Of a DNA stretch of 64,000 nucleotides, positions 25,163 to 34,700 are shown piece after piece; position 1 is the stretch's first letter; the number at the start of each line of letters is the position of its first letter. A program made the position numbers and the translations under genes. The notes under the pieces were generated by a model. It searched no databases. It was not told where the DNA came from and saw nothing but the letters and a program-made list of their open reading frames with translations. Source of the DNA: Jejuia sp049889775 (GTDB lineage: Bacteria; Bacteroidota; Bacteroidia; Flavobacteriales; Flavobacteriaceae); the NCBI GenBank assembly GCA_049889775.1, contig JBMHCT010000021.1, forward strand, positions 62,001 through 126,000, read 5' to 3'.

Positions 25163-25163
25163 T

Positions 25164-26726
25164 TTACTCGTTTTTAAGCTTTTTTAATTGCAAATCCCGT
25201 TCTTTATTTGCCTTATTATATGTTGATTTTAAATTACTAGAATTTACATTTTCCACCTGATAATTTGGATTTATAATTGGTAATTCTGCCTGCATCTTAT
25301 TAAGCTCCAGGTCAAGTTTTAATGCCAAATTCTCAATTAATTTTGGTTTTTTATTTGACAAATCGTTTTGCTCATAAGGATCATTCTTTAAATTAAATAG
25401 TAAATATTTACCAGCTTCATCATTATAAAAGTGAATCAGTTTATAATCGTCTTCAATAATTGATGAATATGGACTTGTACTGCCTGTGTAATGCGGAAAA
25501 TGAAACACCAAACACCTTTGAGCATGGTTTGGTTTTTTGTTTAAAATATTTAGAAAACTTTCACCGTCACTATGTTGTTCTGGGATTAATTCCACACCTG
25601 CAATTTCCAAAAAAGTAGGATAAAAATCCATTCCAACAATACGCTGATTTGCTATTTGATTTGGAGCTACAACCTTAGGCCATTTCACTATTAATGGAAC
25701 ACGCATTGCGGCTTCAAATGCATAGCTTTTACCACCTAGTAATGGATAATTTGATGTATTTCGATTCAAGCCTCCGTTATCCGATGTAAAAACAACTATT
25801 GTGTTTTCATCCAACCCTAATTGTTTCAACTTTTCGTTTAATCTCCCAATACTTTCATCAACCGACGCCAACATTGCTGCATATTCGGGATTATCCTGGT
25901 CTGTTGTTGTTTTATTTTTGAAATGGCCAACTAATTCTGGTTTTGCCTGAATTGGATTATGCACCAAATAGTGTGACAGTACCGCTAAAAATGGTTTATC
26001 ATTATTTCGTTCAATAAAACTGATACATTTATTGGTTAATACATCTGCAATATATTGATCATCTTCTATATGCTGTAAACCAACACCATAAGACTTGAAT
26101 GTTTTGCCCCAGTGGCCAGAAACTGCTGTTGGTACGTGTTTATTTCTATAGCCTATTGCAACATCAAAACCTCTATTTTCAGGGATGTAATCTGGATGGA
26201 TACCACAATGCCACTTCCCAAAAAACCCGGTGGCATATCCATTATCTTTTAAAACATGAGCGAAAAACACTTCGTTTTTTGGAATATTGTGTCTGTGCAA
26301 TGCTTCATAATATTGATTATTGTTGCCTCCATCTCGTTTTTTACTAACCTCATATAATCTATCGTCTGGAGCAGCTTTCCCATTAAAAACAGTTGTGAAT
26401 TTTGTTCTAGCAGGGTTTTTTCCAGTAAAAATTGCACCGCGTGAAGGTGCGCATACGGGAGCTGCAGAATAAGCTTTTGTAAAACGCATGCCTTCATTTG
26501 CCATTTTATCGATATTTGGCGTTTCGTAATAAGCGCTTCCTGAACAACTCATATCCTTCCAACCCATGTCATCAATAATAACCAAAACAATATTGGGTTT
26601 ATCTTGAGCATAAACTACCAAGGTGCACAAGATTAAGAACAAACGCATACACAAATCCGTAAGTCTTTTTAGCATCCTTTTATTGAAAAAGTGAGAATTA
26701 TATTTAGTTTGGTTCTTTATAATCAT
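25164..26726 (-). CDS. S1-family sulfatase, 520 aa
   Basis: PNIVLVIIDDMGWKDMSCSG, formylglycine signature VCAPSRGAIFTGKNPAR (Cys92) and GFFGKWHCG. The Asp-Asn pair is in VVFTSDNGGL. The frame opens at 26726, overlapping the upstream sulfatase gene by 23 bases. The better signal peptide starts at an internal ATG at 26675 (MLKRLTDLCMRLFLILCTLVVYAQ) or at 26648, either of which removes the overlap, so the longer start is doubtful. A C-terminal helical, Lys-rich tail (about 480-520) extends past the usual sulfatase end. Substrate unknown. Confidence 0.9.
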   Translation of the reverse strand: MIIKNQTKYNSHFFNKRMLKRLTDLCMRLFLILCTLVVYAQDKPNIVLVIIDDMGWKDMSCSGSAYYETPNIDKMANEGMRFTKAYSAAPVCAPSRGAIFTGKNPARTKFTTVFNGKAAPDDRLYEVSKKRDGGNNNQYYEALHRHNIPKNEVFFAHVLKDNGYATGFFGKWHCGIHPDYIPENRGFDVAIGYRNKHVPTAVSGHWGKTFKSYGVGLQHIEDDQYIADVLTNKCISFIERNNDKPFLAVLSHYLVHNPIQAKPELVGHFKNKTTTDQDNPEYAAMLASVDESIGRLNEKLKQLGLDENTIVVFTSDNGGLNRNTSNYPLLGGKSYAFEAAMRVPLIVKWPKVVAPNQIANQRIVGMDFYPTFLEIAGVELIPEQHSDGESFLNILNKKPNHAQRCLVFHFPHYTGSTSPYSSIIEDDYKLIHFYNDEAGKYLLFNLKNDPYEQNDLSNKKPKLIENLALKLDLELNKMQAELPIINPNYQVENVNSSNLKSTYNKANKERDLQLKKLKNE

Positions 26727-28146
26727 TTCCTTTTTTACTGTTCTCCACAGAATTGAGCCACTCAGAAAGTTCTTGTTTCATCTTTTTAGCAATTTCGGGA
26801 AGTTCTTTTATAATGTTTTGCTTTTCAGACGCATCATTAATTAGATCGTACAGCTCAAAGTCTTTTCCATTGTTAATACTAATCAATTTATATTGATTAT
26901 CAGCCCAAGATTGTTGTCCTCTAAATATAAAACCAATTGGCTTGGTTCGTTCTATATCCTGTCCTTTTAGCGCAGGTAATATGCTCATACCATCTATAGG
27001 GCGATTATCAGGGAAATCTAATTGTAGAATATCAAGTATTGTTGGCAAGTAATCGCTTGTAACAGTAGGTTTATCTATTCGTTTTCCTGCTGCAAAATGA
27101 TTGTTCGATACCGCAAATGCAGGAACTCTTAAACCACCCTCATACAAACTTCTTTTTCGGCCTTTAAAAATACCTGCACTACCTGGTGTTTTGTTTTCTG
27201 GACCATTATCACTACAATACATCAAAATAGTATTATCTGCTATTCCTCGAGCTTCTAGCGTTTTCCAAAGTCTGCCAATTTGTTCATCCATCGCGGTAAT
27301 TGCTCCATAATATAATTGTTTTTCTAAATCCAAATCTTTGTAATAACTACGGTGAATAGTATCGGTAACTACAGGCAAATGCGGACTATGAAACCATATC
27401 GTTGTAAAAAATGGTTTGTTTTCTTTGTTAGTGTTTTCAATAAATGGGAGTAAGCGATCCATTATAATTTTGGAATCGTCACCATCTAGATTCTTCGTAA
27501 TCTTTTCATTTTCTCCGACCCAATACGCTGTTCCATAAGGCTTAGTTGCACTGCTATCTTTAACAGCTTTCCACCCAAACCGTTTACTTTCGCCTTCTCC
27601 AAACTCGGCAGGAAACACCATAGGATCATATGTTGGCACTTTAGATTCTGTACTAAAAAACACATCATACCCATGCTCTGTAGGTAAATTAAAATCTGAA
27701 ATAAACTTTTCTTTTCCGCCTCTATTGGCATCAGGTTCGGTTTTAGACAGCGTACCTAAATGCCATTTCCCAAAATGCCCTGTGGCATAACCTTGTGCCT
27801 TTAAAAGTTCAGGAATTGTTATTTCTCCTTTTTTTAGATGCCCAACATTAGCACTTGGAATATTTGTCCGCAAAGGATGTCGTCCTGTAAGTACACTTGC
27901 CCTAGTTGGCGAGCACACCGCAGATGCTGAATAAAAACGATCTAGAATCACGCCTTTAGAAGCTAAGAAATCCATATTAGGTGTCTGAACCACAGAATTA
28001 CCATTGAAACCAGTATCATACCAACCATGATCGTCGGACATGATTAAAATGATATTGGGTTTCTCTTGCTCTCTTTCATTTTTATTTGACATACAAGTGT
28101 ATTGTAAACAAATAAAAAGGCTTACCATGACTTTGGTGAAATTCAT
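26704..28146 (-). CDS. S1-family sulfatase, 480 aa, first gene of the island operon
   Basis: The N-terminal export signal ends near LQYTCMSN, possibly a lipoprotein (Cys18). Then PNIILIMSDDHGWYDTGFNG, formylglycine signature VCSPTRASVLTGRHPLR (Cys78; Thr replaces Ser, still CxPxR) and GHFGKWHLG, with MYCSDNGPEN later. This is the most upstream gene, so the operon promoter should lie between 28147 and about 28330. I found no TAnnTTTG box there, but a LacI-type palindrome-like site is present at 28185-28196. Confidence 0.9.
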   Translation of the reverse strand: MNFTKVMVSLFICLQYTCMSNKNEREQEKPNIILIMSDDHGWYDTGFNGNSVVQTPNMDFLASKGVILDRFYSASAVCSPTRASVLTGRHPLRTNIPSANVGHLKKGEITIPELLKAQGYATGHFGKWHLGTLSKTEPDANRGGKEKFISDFNLPTEHGYDVFFSTESKVPTYDPMVFPAEFGEGESKRFGWKAVKDSSATKPYGTAYWVGENEKITKNLDGDDSKIIMDRLLPFIENTNKENKPFFTTIWFHSPHLPVVTDTIHRSYYKDLDLEKQLYYGAITAMDEQIGRLWKTLEARGIADNTILMYCSDNGPENKTPGSAGIFKGRKRSLYEGGLRVPAFAVSNNHFAAGKRIDKPTVTSDYLPTILDILQLDFPDNRPIDGMSILPALKGQDIERTKPIGFIFRGQQSWADNQYKLISINNGKDFELYDLINDASEKQNIIKELPEIAKKMKQELSEWLNSVENSKKGNDYKEPN

Positions 28147-28184
28147 GCTTTAGTTTTAGTTCGGCTTATTGAAAAAGCTATTTA

Positions 28185-28196
28185 GTTAGCGCTTAC
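28185..28196. promoter_or_regulatory. Possible LacI-type operator before the sulfatase operon
   Basis: GTTAGCGCTTAC is a near-palindrome around AGCGCT, of the shape bound by LacI/GalR-family regulators. It is centred about 45 bases upstream of the first sulfatase start codon. The evidence is one site only. Confidence 0.3.
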
Positions 28197-28336
28197 AAGT
28201 TAAGAAATATGGAGTATGCATATTGCTTATATATTGGCAATATAACATCAAAAAAGCATAACAAATCGTTTATAATTTTAGAAACCCCATTGTACTTAAA
28301 ACAAGGTTATGTGTTCAATCCAGATTTACGTTTTGT

Positions 28337-28417
28337 TTGACTTTGTAAAATTTTTCTTCTACCTTCGTTTACCAGCGGATATAAGCCATTATTCAACGGC
28401 GCATATCCGAAATCACG
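28337..28417 (+). repeat. Repeat A, copy 2 (81 bp)
   Basis: Direct copy of 18752-18832 with two mismatches. It opens the right bracket of the sulfatase island. A spurious 70-codon minus-strand frame runs through it. Confidence 0.92.
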
Positions 28418-28649
28418 ATGGTATGTAATTAACTGCGGCACGTGGAACCCGCGTTTTGCAAACGCTCCCATTCCACTAATTACATACCATCGTCCACTGT
28501 TTGTTGCACCCCTAGCCAATTATTAGTACTTTTAATCGAGTCCACGTGAACTCCACAGTAACTAACTACACACATCAGCGTGTATAGCGAATGGGGCGCA
28601 ACAATGGCTACCCAGTGGGGCGCGCCCCACTACGCCATACACAGTGGAC
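28416..28649. other. Gene-free, strongly palindromic DNA between repeats A2 and B2
   Basis: CGATGGTATGTAATTA (28416-28431) pairs perfectly with 28477-28492. Inside it GTGGAA/TTCCAC and GCGTTT/AAACGC nest into one long hairpin. GTCCACTGT (28492-28500) pairs with ACAGTGGAC (28641-28649). AGTGGGGCGCGCCCCACT (28614-28631) is an 18-base perfect palindrome, and TTGCACCCC/GGGGCGCAA also match. It is visibly richer in G and C than its surroundings. No credible ORF. It could be folded single-strand recombination sites, a structured RNA, or decayed cassettes. Confidence 0.7.
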
Positions 28650-28827
28650 GGTGAAACGAACCTCAAAAATAGACTTAATACGTACATTGAAGGCCATAGC
28701 AAGCAAATACGCACGCGTTAAGGATTGCAGAGGAAAGCCCACAGCGTAGCTAAAGCGGAGCGAGGACTTGTAACCCTTCGACTTCGCTCAGGATAAACTC
28801 CAAGCCCAACCCTTTAAGGGACGCCCA
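28650..28827 (+). repeat. Repeat B, copy 2, carrying an internal insertion
   Basis: It starts GGTGAAACGAACC and matches B1 (19853-20006) to GCGAGGACTTG (28770). It is then interrupted by about 30 bases (CCCTTCGACTTCGCTCAGGA within 28774-28793, another common short repeat) and resumes at AAGCCCAACCC..GGGACGCCC. Same orientation as B1. Confidence 0.82.
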
Positions 28828-29055
28828 ATAAACGTATCAAAATCTCTAAGGTTAAGACTATTAATTCTTCAATATTCAATTCATTTTTTTGCTAAAACAT
28901 TGAAGTTGCAAGGCTTGATATGGCAAATAGGTAATAGTTTTACATTGGTAACCTTTTTTTAACAATTAGGTTTATTTTTGCTAACATAGCCAAAAAGAGA
29001 CAATAGCTCATTTTAATGGCGGTTGTTTACTTAATAACACCAACTTACAGAGAAT
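28828..29055. other. Intergenic stretch before the GH63-like gene
   Basis: About 230 bases with no ORF. It contains a -7 box TATTTTTG at 28973-28980 (TAnnTTTG) 75 bases before the start codon at 29056. A TTG lies at 28945-28947, 25 bases upstream of the box, slightly outside the usual spacing. Otherwise I see nothing. Confidence 0.5.
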
Positions 29056-31677
29056 ATGATTCAAAAAGGTACAGAAGCACAACGGTTGGCAACTCCTAAA
29101 AGCAATGAAAACTGGAAAAAATGGGGGCCATATCTAGCAGATAGACAATGGGGAACAGTTCGTGAAGATTACAGTTTACATGGCGAATCTTGGGAATTTA
29201 TAGATCATGAAAAAGCCCGTAGCAACGCCTTTAGATGGGGTGAAGAAGGGATTGCTGGTTTTACCGATATAAGAGAAATTTTATGTTTAGCACCTGCATT
29301 TTGGAACGGTAATGATACTATTTTAAAGGAGCGTTTATTTGGACTAACCAATAACCAGGGCAATCATGGTGAAGATGTTAAAGAATTATATTTTCATCAA
29401 GTATCGTCTCCCACACATTCTTACAACAAATTTTTATATAAATACCCTCAAGCTGCCTTTCCATATGGCGAATTGGTGCACCGAAATCAAATTGGTAGAG
29501 AGCATTTTGAATATGAATTATTAGATACCGATGCCTTTAAAAACAATGCCTATTTTGATTGTTTTATAGAATATGCTAAAGCGGATGTTGACGATATTTT
29601 AATGAAGGTTACTATTGTAAATAGAGGTGATAAAATGGCTGATATTCATGTATTACCTCATTTATGGTTTAGAAATTTTTGGAAACACAACAAGCGCCAT
29701 TCTCGTCCAAAAATAAAATCTACATCTACTTCTTCAGCTTTAACAAGTAGTAAGCGCAACGGCAATTATTATTTTTACAACGATGGCGGCACACAATTGT
29801 TTTGTGATAATGAAACCAATAATAAACGCATTTACAATTTTAAAAACGACGTACCTTATGTAAAAGATGGAATTAACGAGCATGTTGTTAATAACCAACC
29901 TACTGTTAACCCTAAACAAACAGGATCTAAAATGGCTGTGTGGCATAAACTCTCACTTAAGTCTGGTGAAGAAAAAACGGTTCGCGTACGTCTTAGTAAA
30001 TCCAAGTTAAAGAATCCTTGGGAGGATTTTGATACTATTTTCTATAATAGAATTAAGGAATGTGAGGAATTTTATAATGAGACTATTGATGCCAAAGTTC
30101 CTGAAGCGCATCAAGCAATAGCTAAAAATGCTTTTGCTGGTTTACTATGGACAAAGCAATTTTACTATAACGATGTGTTTAAATGGTTATTTGGTGGCCC
30201 AGGAGAAAGCAAACCACATAGACACAACATGCGTAATTATAGTTGGCAACATCTTACCAATAGAGATATTATTTCTATGCCAGATAAATGGGAATATCCG
30301 TGGTATGCTGCTTGGGATTTGGCATTTCATATGGCATCTTTTGTTGAAATTGACCCTGATTTTGCAAAAGACCAAATGCTTTTAGTTCTTAAGGAAAATT
30401 ACATGCACCCTAATGGACAAATTCCCGCTTACGAATGGAATTTTAGTGATGTAAATCCGCCTGTACACTCTTACTTTGTTTGGCATGTTTACAATCGCGA
30501 TAAAACATATACTGGTAAAGGAGACACTAAATTCTTAGAAACCGCATTCCAAAAGCTACTCATGAATTTTACTTGGTGGGTAAATCAAAAAGATAAAAAT
30601 GGAACGGACCTCTTTGAAGGTGGCTTTTTAGGTTTGGATAACATTGGTGTTTTTGACCGTAACCACATGCCACCAGGTATTAAGCGCATGCAGCAAGCCG
30701 ATGCCACAAGTTGGATGGCCATGTTTACATTGAATATGCTTCGCATGTCGTTAGAACTATCTAAAACCAATAGAATCTACGAAGAAGTAGCCGCAAAATT
30801 CTTTAGGCATTTCTTAAACATTGCCTGGGCAATGCATCATATTGGTAAAAAGGACATTTCGCTTTGGGATGATGAAGATAATTTCTATTACGATGTGGTG
30901 GAAATGGAATCTGGCGCAACTGATAGGCTAAAAGTACGCTCTTTAGTTGGTGTAATACCTATGTTTGCTGTTGAAATAATGCACAAAGATTTATTCGAGG
31001 AACTAAAGGAGTTTAGAGTACGAGCGAACAAAATTATAGAAACACGCCCAGATTTGGCATCCTTAATCACCAAACTAGATAAAACCAATGAAGATGGTAA
31101 CTATCTTTTTGCTATTATGCGTGGTTTTAGATTACAACATCTTCTCAAACGCTTATTGGATGAGGATGAATTTTTATCTGATTATGGTATTCGTTCTTTA
31201 TCAAAATATCACGAAAAGCATCCTTTTGTTTTTCAACACCATGGTCATCATCAAATCCAGTATGAGTCAGGAGAAAGTCAGTCTAATATGTTTGGTGGTA
31301 ATTCCAACTGGCGTGGTCCCATATGGATTCCTATTAACTACATGATAATACAATCTTTACGAAAATATTATACTTTCTATGGAGACAGATATAAATATGA
31401 ATTTCCAACAGGCTCTGGTAATAAACTTAACTTAAAACAAATAGCAAACGAGCTTACAAAACGTTTGGTAAAACTTTTTGAGGCAAATGAAGATGGAAAA
31501 TTTCAGTACCATGCTGATAATGCAGATAAGCATTTTACCAAGGATGAGCATTTTAAAAATCTGCACTTATTTTATGAATTTTTTGATGGTGATAATGGAA
31601 AAGGTCTAGGCGCATCCCACCAGACTGGGTGGACAGCTTTAATAGCCAATTTAATTATGGAAATGGATGAAGATTGA
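29056..31677 (+). CDS. GH63-like (MGH1-like) glucosidase
   Basis: An 873-residue protein without a signal peptide, so cytoplasmic. The N-terminal part is beta-rich (about 1-330), and the large (alpha/alpha)6 catalytic part (about 350-870) contains WEYPWYAAWDLAFHMASFVEIDP (about 415-437), GQIPAYEWNFSDVNPPVHSYF and SNWRGPIWIPINYMI (about 750-764). The WDLAFH..  and N.RGPIW motifs are those of GH63 processing-glucosidase relatives, including mannosylglycerate/glucosylglycerate hydrolases. It is widespread in Bacteroidota as a stand-alone gene. The substrate is not determined; an alpha-glucoside or compatible solute is possible. Confidence 0.82.
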   Translation: MIQKGTEAQRLATPKSNENWKKWGPYLADRQWGTVREDYSLHGESWEFIDHEKARSNAFRWGEEGIAGFTDIREILCLAPAFWNGNDTILKERLFGLTNNQGNHGEDVKELYFHQVSSPTHSYNKFLYKYPQAAFPYGELVHRNQIGREHFEYELLDTDAFKNNAYFDCFIEYAKADVDDILMKVTIVNRGDKMADIHVLPHLWFRNFWKHNKRHSRPKIKSTSTSSALTSSKRNGNYYFYNDGGTQLFCDNETNNKRIYNFKNDVPYVKDGINEHVVNNQPTVNPKQTGSKMAVWHKLSLKSGEEKTVRVRLSKSKLKNPWEDFDTIFYNRIKECEEFYNETIDAKVPEAHQAIAKNAFAGLLWTKQFYYNDVFKWLFGGPGESKPHRHNMRNYSWQHLTNRDIISMPDKWEYPWYAAWDLAFHMASFVEIDPDFAKDQMLLVLKENYMHPNGQIPAYEWNFSDVNPPVHSYFVWHVYNRDKTYTGKGDTKFLETAFQKLLMNFTWWVNQKDKNGTDLFEGGFLGLDNIGVFDRNHMPPGIKRMQQADATSWMAMFTLNMLRMSLELSKTNRIYEEVAAKFFRHFLNIAWAMHHIGKKDISLWDDEDNFYYDVVEMESGATDRLKVRSLVGVIPMFAVEIMHKDLFEELKEFRVRANKIIETRPDLASLITKLDKTNEDGNYLFAIMRGFRLQHLLKRLLDEDEFLSDYGIRSLSKYHEKHPFVFQHHGHHQIQYESGESQSNMFGGNSNWRGPIWIPINYMIIQSLRKYYTFYGDRYKYEFPTGSGNKLNLKQIANELTKRLVKLFEANEDGKFQYHADNADKHFTKDEHFKNLHLFYEFFDGDNGKGLGASHQTGWTALIANLIMEMDED

Positions 31678-31759
31678 AGCTAAATCTTATTGTTAAAAAT
31701 ACTGTTGATAACAGCACTTCCTTTCAATTAAAAAGACCCATTGAATCATCAAAAAAGTG

Positions 31760-31767
31760 TATTTTTG
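31760..31767 (+). promoter_or_regulatory. -7 box (TATTTTTG) for purL
   Basis: TATTTTTG fits TAnnTTTG and ends 32 bases before the purL start codon. The -33 element is not clear. Confidence 0.5.
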
Positions 31768-31799
31768 CATTTTCTTAAACATTTGCAAACTAATACATA

Positions 31800-34700
31800 A
31801 TGATTCATTTCTTTGGAAACGTAACCAGCAAAGTTTTTGCTGTACAAACAACAGAAGAATTATCAACCGAAACCATCTCGAAATTAACGTGGCTTTTTGG
31901 AAACCAGCCTAAAATAGAACAAGCATCATTGGATGCTTTTTTTGTTGGTCCGCGTGCCGCAATGATAACGCCTTGGAGTACCAATGCAGTGGAAATCACG
32001 CAAAACATGGGGGTTTCTGGTATTATTAGAATTGAAGAGTTTGAAGCAGTTGCTGAAGATTTCAAAGATTTTGACCCAATGATTTCAGAGAAATTTAATG
32101 GGTTACACCAAGAATCGTTTACCATTGATATTACACCCGATCCTATTATTGATATTGAGGATATTGCGGCATATAATGTGCAAGAAGGACTGTCTTTAAG
32201 TGATGAAGAAGTTGCATATTTAGAAGGCGTTTCAAAAAAGATTGGTCGCCCTATGACAGACTCTGAAGTGTTTGGGTTTTCACAGGTGAATAGTGAGCAT
32301 TGTCGCCATAAGATATTCAATGGCACGTTTGTAATTGATGGTGAAGAAAAACCAACTTCTTTATTCAAATTAATAAGAAAAACTTCCGAAGAAAACCCTA
32401 ATGCTATTGTTTCGGCATATAAAGACAATGTAGCGTTTATTCAAGGGCCAGTTGTGGAGCAATTTGCTCCTAAACGTGCTGATGTTCCAGATTATTACAC
32501 GACTCAAGATTTTGAATCTGTGATTTCAATTAAAGCAGAAACACATAATTTTCCAACCACAGTAGAGCCATTTAATGGTGCAGCAACAGGTTCAGGAGGT
32601 GAAATTAGAGATAGGTTAGCAGGAGGAAAAGGGTCTATTCCGTTAGCTGGAACTGCTGTTTATATGACCTCATATTCGCGATTAGAGGAAAATCGTCCAT
32701 GGGAAAAAGCGTTTGAAGAACGTGATTGGTTATACCAAACCCCAATGGATATTTTAATAAAAGCATCTAACGGTGCTTCAGACTTTGGAAATAAGTTTGG
32801 TCAACCTTTAATTTGTGGTTCGGTACTAACGTTTGAGCATGAAGAAGAGGCTCAAAAACTAGGCTTCGACAAGGTTATCATGCTAGCTGGTGGTATTGGT
32901 TATGGCAAAAAAGACCAAGCCTTAAAAGACACGCCTAAAACGGGAGATAAAATCGTTATTCTCGGTGGTGAAAACTACCGCATTGGCATGGGTGGTGCTG
33001 CTGTTTCAAGTGCTGACACTGGTGAATTTGCATCCGGTATTGAATTAAACGCAGTACAACGTTCCAACCCAGAAATGCAAAAGCGTGCTGCTAATGCGGT
33101 TCGTGGTATGGTAGAAAGTGAAGACAACTTTATTGTCTCTATTCATGACCATGGTGCTGGTGGACACTTAAACTGTTTATCTGAATTGGTAGAAGATACC
33201 GGTGGGAAAATCGATTTAGACGCACTTCCTGTTGGTGACCCTACCCTATCAGATAAAGAAATTATTGGTAACGAGTCTCAAGAACGTATGGGATTGGTAA
33301 TTTCTGAAGAACATATTGATACTCTAAATAAAATAGCGGATAGAGAACGTTCACCAATGTATACTGTTGGTAATGTAACTGGTGATGATAGATTTACGTT
33401 CCAATCTAAAACCAAAGGCAATACACCAATGGATTTAGCTATGGAAGATATGTTTGGCAGCTCTCCAAAAACGATTATGACTGACAACACAGTTGAACGC
33501 AATTATGCTGAAGTAAGCTATAATTCTGATGATTTTTACAACTATCTGGATCAAGTATTACAATTAGAAGCGGTTGCTTGTAAAGACTGGTTAACAAACA
33601 AAGTAGATCGTTGTGTTGGTGGAAAAGTGGCCAAACAACAATGCGTAGGGCCATTACAAATCCCATTAAATAATGTGGGGGTTATAGCTTTGGATTATAA
33701 AAGCTCTGAAGGTATTGCCACTTCTATTGGGCACTCACCGATTTCCGCTTTAATAGATCCTGTGGCCGGCAGTAGAAACTCGATTACAGAGGCATTAACG
33801 AATATCATTTGGGCACCTTTGAAAGAAGGCTTAAAAAATGTGTCGTTGTCAGCCAACTGGATGTGGCCTTGTAAAAACGAAGGTGAAGATGCCAGATTAT
33901 ATGATGCTGTACAAGCAGTTTCAGAATTCTCTATTGATTTAGGCATCAACGTACCTACTGGAAAGGATTCCCTATCCATGAAACAAAAATACCCGAATGG
34001 GGATGTTATTTCTCCAGGTACGGTAATCATTTCTGCAGGAGCCAACTGTAATGACATTAATAAAGTGGTTGAACCTGTTTTAAAGAAAAACGGAGGCGCT
34101 ATTTATTATATTAATATTTCGCAAGATGACTTTAAATTAGGTGGTTCTTCATTTGCTCAAATCGTAAATAAGATTGGAAATGAAGCACCAACAGTTAAAG
34201 ATGCAGGGTATCTGAAAACCGTTTTCAATACCATTCAGGATTTGATAAGAAACGCGCAAATAGTTGCAGGTCATGATGTGGCTTCTGGTGGATTAATCAC
34301 TACCCTATTAGAGTTATGTTTTGCTGATACTAATGTTGGTGCAGAATTAGACTTATCTGATTTAAATGAAAAAGATTCATTCAAGTTATTATTTGCTGAA
34401 AATGCTGGCATTGTAATTCAAGCCAAAGATAATTCTATTGAAAAGGTACTTTCAGAAGCTAATATCAAATTCAACAAAATTGGTTCGGTAACCGAAAGTG
34501 ATACACTAAGTATTATTAATGGCTCTGATGTATTCACCATGACCATATCTAGATTAAGAGATGTATGGTACAAAACATCATTCTTATTAGATCAAAAACA
34601 AACCGCAAATGGTTTAGCTGAAGCCCGCTATAATAATTATAAGAATCAGCCTTTACAATATACCTTCCCAGAAAGCTTTACTGGGAAATTAGAAGATATG

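Noticed and set aside
28307..28519. 70-codon open frame on the minus strand
   Set aside because: It runs through repeat A2 and the adjoining long hairpin; its sequence is a translation of repeat DNA, with no promoter or family resemblance.
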